From Bacteroidales bacterium UBA4621 (lineage in GTDB: Bacteria; Bacteroidota; Bacteroidia; Bacteroidales; Paludibacteraceae), in NCBI GenBank assembly GCA_002387325.1, contig DGIN01000095.1:1-14315 (forward strand): 14,315 nucleotides of DNA, read 5' to 3'. Made by a program: the position numbers and the translations under genes. Of this stretch, positions 1 to 5,517 are shown piece by piece; the first letter of the stretch is position 1, and each line of letters opens with the position of its first letter. Under the pieces are notes generated by a model. It saw only the letters and a list, made by a program, of their open reading frames with translations, ran no database searches and was not told where the DNA came from.

Positions 1-22
1 TAACCCGTTAATAACCCGTTAA
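1..22. repeat. 11-bp tandem repeat at the left window edge (2 copies seen)
   Basis: The unit TAACCCGTTAA occurs twice head to tail (1-11 and 12-22) and may continue outside the window, because the array touches the edge. The unit length matches five other arrays in this window, although the unit sequence does not. Nothing here suggests a coding function. Confidence 0.75.
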
Positions 23-487
23 TCACATACACTTTCTATACAGGTGATACAAAGATTTTATTATCCGGTTGGTGAGATGTGCTGTACTGCGGAATGGTTG
101 GTGGCTGACGGCTTCATATAGGGCGGGGCGGTGGTGTGTCCTGCTGTGTGTTATAAACGGACGTATTAGGACAGCACTATGATAGTCCCTATTATTCCCG
201 TCCGGGTACTGCTGTTTTCCTCTTGTACCCGCTGCAAAGGCACCATATCAAAATAGCAAAGGCACTATGAAAAAGCAGTACAAACTCAGTACGCAAACGC
301 ATCTGCCTTACGCTTCACGTCTCCACAAGCACAGCAAAGTCCATTCAGTTTGTGCCAAACTGCCCGCGGACGGGGGCGTCCGCGTCCCCGGTGATGCCAT
401 TTTGCAGCAAAACTCCTAATAATACATTCCGGCAATGCGTAAATGTGTTAATGTTTGATGCGGTTGTCCATCCATTATGAAGGCAAA
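23..487. other. Left spacer with no convincing gene
   Basis: About 465 bp without a supportable gene. It holds a direct repeat GCAAAGGCAC(C/T)AT at 234-246 and 256-268, offset by 22 bp, and a GC-rich hairpin at about 354-393 that recurs at 8593-8630. A 50-codon ATG reading frame runs from 267 to 419, but it has no visible ribosome binding site, reads through the hairpin repeat and resembles no family I know. The gene to the left lies outside the window, so whether 23-230 is a 3' or 5' flank cannot be decided. Confidence 0.6.
354..393 (+). repeat. GC-rich hairpin repeat, copy A
   Basis: An eight-base-pair stem (365-372 with 377-384, CGCGGACG against CGTCCGCG) encloses a GGGG loop and is followed by GTCCCCGGTG. 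The flanks and stem align with 8593-8630 with a few substitutions and two one-base gaps. Both copies face the same way and both lie upstream of a + strand gene. Read on the - strand, both copies encode the peptide GDADAP, which explains similar short reading frames there. It could be a dispersed REP-like element or a structured regulatory site. Confidence 0.6.
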
Positions 488-519
488 TTTGTGTATTTGC
501 TAAAATTGTTGTAACTTTG
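488..519 (+). promoter_or_regulatory. Bacteroidota-type promoter for the DUF2130 gene
   Basis: TTTG at 488-491, a 20-bp spacer, and TAACTTTG at 512-519 match the established Bacteroidota sigma-ABfr consensus (-33 TTTG, 19-21 bp, -7 TAnnTTTG). The expected start of transcription is about 526, giving a leader of about 32 nt before the ATG at 558. It is 28/32 identical to the promoter in front of the aminotransferase (14118-14149, opposite strand). With no other clear promoter before the two genes that follow, it may drive all three. Confidence 0.85.
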
Positions 520-525
520 TGGCTG

Positions 526-553
526 AAAGGACAAAGGACAAAGAATAAAGGAC
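526..553 (+). repeat. 7-bp tandem repeat forming the leader and SD-like region of the DUF2130 gene
   Basis: Four head-to-tail heptamers (AAAGGAC, AAAGGAC, AAAGAAT, AAAGGAC) fill the space between the predicted transcription start and GGAT-ATG at 554-560. AAAGGA can pair with the anti-Shine-Dalgarno end of 16S rRNA, so each intact unit is a potential ribosome docking site. The last copy sits 4 nt from the ATG. Copy-number change by slippage would alter spacing and the number of SD-like sites; that effect is inferred. Confidence 0.7.
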
Positions 554-557
554 GGAT

Positions 558-1877
558 ATGAACAGGGAATTGAAATGCCCGCATTGCGGGAGTGTGTTTA
601 CAGTGGACGAGGCGGATTATGCCGCTATACTGAACCAAGTGCGCAATGAGGAGTTTGAGCAGGAGTTGGGACGCCGGCTTGCCGAGTTGGAACGCACGCA
701 CAAAGCAGAACAACAAACCGACCGTCTACGTACAGAACAGGCTTTTCAGAACGAAATCAACAAGAAGACACAGGAACTGACCACACTGCGTGCGGACAAG
801 GAGAAAGAACTGACCACACTGCGTATGCAGAAAGAGCAGGAACTGAATAATCTGCGTGCGCAGAAAGAGCAGGAGATTGCCGCCCTAAAAGCCGCTATTG
901 CACAGAGCGGCGACAAGCAGCAGATTGCCGTAATGGAGGTGCGTCAGAAAGCCGCCAACGTACTGAAAGACAGAGACCAACAGATACTGCAACTGCAGAA
1001 CCAAATCACCACGGCACAGAATGAAGCCGCCCTAAACGAGGCGCATATCCGTCAGGGCTACGAGCAGAAACTGACCCTGCTGAAAGAACAGGTGGACTAC
1101 TACAAGGAGATGAAACTGCGTCTCTCGACAAAGATGATCGGTGAGTCGCTAGAGCAGCATTGCAATGCGGAATACAACAAGAATCTGCGTCCCGTAATGC
1201 CCGGTGCCTATTTTGAGAAAGACAACGATGCATCGGAAGGGAGTAAGGGCGACTTTATCTTCCGCGACTATGCCGACGGGGAGGAGTATGTATCTATTAT
1301 GTTCGAAATGAAGAACGAGGCGGACGCCACTGCCACCAAGCACAAGAACGAGGACTTTTTCAAGAAATTGGACGAAGACCGCCGCAAGAAAGGCTGCGAG
1401 TATGCGGTATTGGTTACGCTGCTCGAGCCCGACAGCGAATTATACAACGGCGGAATAGTGGACGTATCGTACCGCTATGAAAAGATGTATGTTATCCGCC
1501 CACAGTTCTTTATCCCGCTGATTACGCTACTCGTACAGACGAGCAAAAAGACCATAGACTACCAGCGGCAGTTGGCTATTGCCAAAAGCCAGAGCATTGA
1601 TGTTACGAATTTCGAGAACAAACTGAACGAGTTCAAGGACGGTTTTGCCCGCAACTACGACCTTGCGAGCCGCAAGTTCCACACCGCCATTGAGGAGATA
1701 GACAAGACGATCGACCATCTGCAGAAAGTGCGCCAGGCATTGGTGGGGTCGGAAGACAACCTGCGCCTTGCCAACAACAAAGCCGAGGGGCTGACCATCA
1801 AGAAACTGACTTACGGTAACCCGACCATGAAGCAGAAATTCGACGAAGCACGGGCAGCGGAGGATGATAAAGAATAG
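558..1877 (+). CDS. DUF2130 domain-containing coiled-coil protein
   Basis: A 439-residue protein of the widespread DUF2130 (COG4487) family, whose function is not established. Residues 7-10 read CPHC, half of a zinc-ribbon-like N-terminus. Residues 30-190 are a long charged coiled coil, including an 11-residue (hendecad) repeat beginning ELTTLR, ELTTLR, ELNNLR, EIAALK at residues 73, 84, 95 and 106. The conserved C-terminal domain spans about 195-420 and carries GDFIFRD (231-237), FEMKNE (249-254), NEDFFKKLDEDR (264-275), EYAVLVT (281-287) and YVIRPQFFIP (311-320). D232 followed by E250-x-K252 resembles the D...E-x-K of PD-(D/E)XK nucleases; that is inference, not a demonstrated activity. The ATG at 558 is preceded by a consensus promoter and AAAGGA-rich leader, so the start is secure. 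No signal peptide or membrane segment is visible, so it should be cytoplasmic. It lies 198 bp upstream of the addA-like gene on the same strand. Confidence 0.9.
   Translation: MNRELKCPHCGSVFTVDEADYAAILNQVRNEEFEQELGRRLAELERTHKAEQQTDRLRTEQAFQNEINKKTQELTTLRADKEKELTTLRMQKEQELNNLRAQKEQEIAALKAAIAQSGDKQQIAVMEVRQKAANVLKDRDQQILQLQNQITTAQNEAALNEAHIRQGYEQKLTLLKEQVDYYKEMKLRLSTKMIGESLEQHCNAEYNKNLRPVMPGAYFEKDNDASEGSKGDFIFRDYADGEEYVSIMFEMKNEADATATKHKNEDFFKKLDEDRRKKGCEYAVLVTLLEPDSELYNGGIVDVSYRYEKMYVIRPQFFIPLITLLVQTSKKTIDYQRQLAIAKSQSIDVTNFENKLNEFKDGFARNYDLASRKFHTAIEEIDKTIDHLQKVRQALVGSEDNLRLANNKAEGLTIKKLTYGNPTMKQKFDEARAAEDDKE
774..905 (+). repeat. 33-bp in-frame tandem repeat encoding hendecads of the coiled coil
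   Basis: Four consecutive 33-bp units (774-806, 807-839, 840-872, 873-905) each encode one 11-residue coiled-coil repeat. The first three share GAACTGA at their start and a lysine/glutamate-rich end; the fourth is more diverged. It looks like internal duplication extending the coiled-coil rod. Length variation between strains would be a natural consequence. Confidence 0.7.
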
Positions 1878-1919
1878 TTAATAAAAGAGACCGACAAAAA
1901 CGGCTTATCCACCTTCTAT

Positions 1920-1952
1920 CCTATAACCATCCTATAACCATCCTATAACCAT
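1920..1952. repeat. 11-bp tandem repeat, 3 copies
   Basis: Three perfect copies of CCTATAACCAT in direct repeat, starting 43 nt after the DUF2130 stop codon. Same unit length as five other arrays in the window, with unrelated sequence. There is no hairpin plus U-tract, so it is not an obvious terminator. Confidence 0.85.
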
Positions 1953-1980
1953 CCACCTTACTTTTCTACGGGGAAGAGCC

Positions 1981-2070
1981 TTTTAAGGATTTTAAGGGCA
2001 TTAAGGTGGGTAAGGTGGGTAAGGGCATTAAAGTCATTTACCAATTTACACATTTACCAATTTACACATT
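1981..2070. repeat. Cluster of 9-, 11- and 16-bp direct repeats upstream of addA
   Basis: The rest of this spacer is almost entirely repetitive. TTTTAAGG(A/G) is present twice (1981-1998). AAGGGCATTAA occurs at 1994-2004 and 2021-2031, flanking GGTGGGTAA twice (2005-2022). CATTTACCAATTTACA is present twice (2035-2066) with a partial third copy, and is itself built from alternating 8-bp TTTACCAA/TTTACACA words. No Bacteroidota promoter motif was found in 1878-2075, so the addA gene is either read through from the promoter at 488-519 or uses a signal I do not recognise. Confidence 0.8.
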
Positions 2071-2075
2071 GTCTG

Positions 2076-5000
2076 ATGCTTGATTCTATTCATTCTCTCA
2101 ATGTCTGCCGTGCCTCTGCGGGTACGGGGAAGACGTTCACCCTTGCCGCCTACTATGTGGGGTTGTTGCTCAGCGGGGTGAGTTACCGCAATATCCTTGC
2201 CGTAACGTTCACGAACAAAGCCACCGCCGAGATGAAAGAGCGTATTCTGACTTATCTGTTCGCCATTGCGCAGGGGGACAGCCGTGAAGACGCATTTTTC
2301 GAGAAAGCCAAGTCGTTTATGCTCTCCGGCACACGGGCGACGGACGTGGAATTGCGGGAACGGGCGGAGGTATGTTTCCGCCAAATGCTGGCGGACTACG
2401 ACAATGTATGCGTCAGCACGATCGACTCTTTTCTGCAGACGCTCCTTTCGGGTATGGCGCAACTGCTGGGAAAGGGGGCAGGTTATTCGGTGGAATTGGA
2501 TATAAAACGGGCGATTACGACCGCTGTGGATCAGATCCTCACCACCGAGATGACCGACCGGTTAGAGCCTATTATGGTGGACTATCTGCAAGACCAGTTG
2601 GACAACGAGGCACGCTGGGACATACGCGGAAGTATCATCAATATGGCGCAGAAACTCTATGACGAGTCGGTACAGATGCTCAACAGCGAGGGGAAGATTG
2701 ACTTCGACCCCGACCATATCCGCCGATATAAAAAGACCTTGGATGCTTGGCGCACACGACCGGAGTTCACCCGCCTTGCCACACTCCGCGAGCAGGTGGC
2801 GGCGCAATATACATCAATTACGCAGAAATCGTTTTTCAACGATATGAAACGTATGCTTGACAATATCGAGGATTCCCTTCGGAAGCCGAAAGAAATGGAT
2901 GCGGACAAGCGTTTTATGGGAATGACGGCTGCGGCGTACAAGAGTTTTTCGGACACCAAACGAGACAAATGGCAGACGGCAACAGGTGCGCTCTATGGGC
3001 AGATAGAGGAAATGCAGAGACTATGCGCCATTTGCCGCCGCACCTATTGGGAATGCCTGATAACGGGGCAGTTCCTAATGGATATGCGTATGATGGAGGG
3101 GTTGGTGGAACGTATCAACGACAACCTTGCCGAGGCGAACCGCACACTGCTCGCCGAGACAGCCGCCACGCTCACAAAGGCACTCAAACCGGGCGATGCG
3201 GATTTTATCCTCGAGAAATGCGGTATACGGTACAAGCATATTATGATTGACGAGTTTCAGGATACCAGCCGTTTGCAATGGCAGGTCTTTCTGCCGCTGA
3301 TAAAGGATATTCTCGCCGCCGAGGGGAACACCATTCTGATAGTGGGGGATATCAAACAGAGTATCTACCGCTGGCGCAACAGCGACTGGCATATCATGGA
3401 CGACCTCGGGAAAGCGGATAATGTGCTTACTCCGTGGTTTAATTCCGATTTTCCTGCGCTGAAGAAGAACTTCCGTTCCCGCCGCAACGTGGTACAGTTC
3501 AACCTGCAGACTATGCAACGTATCCTCGCAGAGAGCGAAGCCGACAAGCAAAACGCCTATATCTACGACGAGGGCTACAACGGCACAAACCTCGCGGACT
3601 ACTACAACGCAAAGAACGACGGCGGATACGTGCGTTTCCGTGCTTATCCGAAACACCAAAGCGGTTCGAGTTTGGCGGCACAAGTGCTGAGAACACCGCG
3701 TGTGCAGGCAGATATACTCACAGATGTGTTCACCACCATCGAATCGCTGTTGCAGCAAGGTGAAAGCCCTGCCGATATAATGATTCTCGTCCGCACCAAC
3801 AACGAGGCGATGAAGGTGGTCAAGAGTTTCAACGACTTGCGGCAGAACATGGACGCTTTTTCCGTCTTGGGGCGTACACGTTTGGTGTCGGCAGACAGTT
3901 TCCACCTCGACCGCTCTGCGTCCGTACTGTTGGTTATCAGCGGGTTGCGCTATATAGACACCGCCGACCCCGTGGCGGCGGAATACATCAAATTGGTTGC
4001 CCCCGCAGCCGACCCGTTGGGACAATTAGCCGCCATAGACCGGCAGATGCCGCTCTACGAGGCGGTGCAGGACATCGTGCGGCTTCTGCTGTGCAACGAA
4101 CAGGGCGAATTCCTTCTCCCGGACGTTGCTTATATCAACTGCCTGTTGGACAACGTGCGCAACTATGTGGCGGACAGCGGCAGCGACCTGCATGCGTTTC
4201 TGCAATATTGGGACGACACGATGCACGACAAGTCGATACCCGCACCGGACACCAATGCCATACGCATCATGACGATACACTCGTCGAAAGGTCTGGAGAG
4301 CAAAACGCTCTTTATCCCGTTCTGCACGTGGGACATGGAAAGCAGCAACCCGCAGAAGACCAACATTCTGTGGTGCGAAGCCTGCGTGCAGCCCGAGGGT
4401 GGTGAAGAGCCGCTGCGGTATGTCCCGATCAAAGACAGCAAACAACTGCAGGAAACGGCTTATGCGGAGGCTTATACAGCCGAACACCGCGACCTGCGTA
4501 TCGATGCGCTCAATCTGCTGTATGTAGCCCTCACCCGTGCGGCGGACAACCTGTATATCTATGCCGATATAAACATCTCGGGGAAAAGCGGTGCCGACCC
4601 TGACTCGGTAGGCACACTGCTACTCCGCGCCTGCGGTATGGAAGAGGATTTCACAGAAGCCGACAGCGCATACAGTGACACAGAACAGCCCTGTTTTGTG
4701 GAATATACGATAGGGGAAGAGCCCCGTATCCGCTCCGTCCAAGCCCGTGAAGAAACTGCCCCGTTCAGTTTCGCAGGGATGGAAGAGATAGCGGCAACGC
4801 TGTGCAGCAACAGCCACGCCGTGCGCTTCCGCCAGTCGCAGGAGTCGGCACTCTACACCGTGATGGGAGCGCACTCCGAAGACATCATCGGGCATATCAA
4901 TATCGGCAATATATGCCACGACATACTGGCGCAAGTGGCGGTGCGGAAAGACCTGCCCCGTGTGGTAGAGGATTTCTGCCGGCGCGGTATCATCGGGTCG

Positions 5001-5318
5001 GAACAGCAACGGCGCGACATCACCGCCCTCATCGACAAGGCATGGACGCAACCCGAGTTGTGCGACTGGTTCTCAGGGCACTGGCAACTGCTGCGAGAAC
5101 AGGCGATACTGGTGGACGGCGAAGAACGGCGTCCCGACCGGGTGATGATCAGCGGGCAGGAGGTGGTGGTACTGGATTACAAGTTCGGTACACAGCACAA
5201 GCCCGAATACCGCACACAGGTGCTGGGGTATATGGACGCTATGCGTGCCTTGGGGTACACCCGCGTGAAGGGATACCTCTGGTACGCCCGAAACGGGGAA
5301 TTGAAACCTGTGGAATAA
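2076..5318 (+). CDS. addA: AddA-like UvrD/Rep-family ATP-dependent helicase/exonuclease
   Basis: A 1080-residue protein with a complete SF1A (UvrD/RecB/AddA) helicase core and a C-terminal RecB-family nuclease domain. Motif I is SAGTGKT (14-20), Ia VTFTNKA (43-49), II IDEFQDTS (391-398), III VGDIKQSIYRWR (423-434), IV NFRSRR (465-470), V TIHSSKGLE (733-741) and VI LLYVALTRAADNLYI (814-828). The nuclease part has ICHDIL with H948, PDR with D1021, LDYK with D1034 and K1036, and QVLGYMDA with Q1048, so all expected PD-(D/E)XK residues are present. Length suits Bacteroidota AddA/RecB-like proteins. The Walker A motif begins within 20 residues of the ATG, as usual, which supports this start. With the AddB-like protein downstream it should unwind and resect double-strand breaks and hand the strand to RecA. 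The role is inferred from the family; RecB of a RecBCD enzyme is less likely, since no recC or recD is adjacent. Confidence 0.92.
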   Translation: MLDSIHSLNVCRASAGTGKTFTLAAYYVGLLLSGVSYRNILAVTFTNKATAEMKERILTYLFAIAQGDSREDAFFEKAKSFMLSGTRATDVELRERAEVCFRQMLADYDNVCVSTIDSFLQTLLSGMAQLLGKGAGYSVELDIKRAITTAVDQILTTEMTDRLEPIMVDYLQDQLDNEARWDIRGSIINMAQKLYDESVQMLNSEGKIDFDPDHIRRYKKTLDAWRTRPEFTRLATLREQVAAQYTSITQKSFFNDMKRMLDNIEDSLRKPKEMDADKRFMGMTAAAYKSFSDTKRDKWQTATGALYGQIEEMQRLCAICRRTYWECLITGQFLMDMRMMEGLVERINDNLAEANRTLLAETAATLTKALKPGDADFILEKCGIRYKHIMIDEFQDTSRLQWQVFLPLIKDILAAEGNTILIVGDIKQSIYRWRNSDWHIMDDLGKADNVLTPWFNSDFPALKKNFRSRRNVVQFNLQTMQRILAESEADKQNAYIYDEGYNGTNLADYYNAKNDGGYVRFRAYPKHQSGSSLAAQVLRTPRVQADILTDVFTTIESLLQQGESPADIMILVRTNNEAMKVVKSFNDLRQNMDAFSVLGRTRLVSADSFHLDRSASVLLVISGLRYIDTADPVAAEYIKLVAPAADPLGQLAAIDRQMPLYEAVQDIVRLLLCNEQGEFLLPDVAYINCLLDNVRNYVADSGSDLHAFLQYWDDTMHDKSIPAPDTNAIRIMTIHSSKGLESKTLFIPFCTWDMESSNPQKTNILWCEACVQPEGGEEPLRYVPIKDSKQLQETAYAEAYTAEHRDLRIDALNLLYVALTRAADNLYIYADINISGKSGADPDSVGTLLLRACGMEEDFTEADSAYSDTEQPCFVEYTIGEEPRIRSVQAREETAPFSFAGMEEIAATLCSNSHAVRFRQSQESALYTVMGAHSEDIIGHINIGNICHDILAQVAVRKDLPRVVEDFCRRGIIGSEQQRRDITALIDKAWTQPELCDWFSGHWQLLREQAILVDGEERRPDRVMISGQEVVVLDYKFGTQHKPEYRTQVLGYMDAMRALGYTRVKGYLWYARNGELKPVE

Positions 5319-5517
5319 CGTGGGGCGATAACGAAAACTTATAAAACAAAACCCTAAAAACCTGTTTCGCTGTACAATAGTGCCGCGTTGGGGAAACAAA
5401 TACACGAAAAATCATACCAAATATATTCAAATAAAATCGGTCAATAACTCATATCTATTACCAATTAAGTCTTTTGCTCAAAACATTTCATATTGAACTG
5501 AACGCTACATATCTACA
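5319..5517. other. Spacer between addA-like and addB-like genes
   Basis: A 199-bp, markedly A/T-rich spacer. Unlike most other spacers here it holds no clear tandem array, no strong hairpin and no TTTG-N20-TAnnTTTG promoter. Partners in an AddAB complex are usually close together or overlapping, so this gap is wider than expected. Whether the two genes share one transcript cannot be told from sequence. Confidence 0.5.

Noticed and set aside
267..419. 50-codon ATG frame in the left spacer (begins MKKQYKLSTQ)
   Set aside because: No SD-like sequence, no known family, and its second half is the hairpin repeat read in frame.
345..716. - strand frame of 123 codons sharing the peptide GDADAP with a frame at 8411-8929
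   Set aside because: The similarity comes only from the duplicated GC-rich hairpin; the frames overlap the 5' ends of real genes and a consensus promoter.
3075..4025. Long - strand open frame (316 codons) opposite the addA-like gene
   Set aside because: It lies wholly within a gene with complete helicase motifs; its translation resembles no family and is explained by codon bias of the opposite strand.
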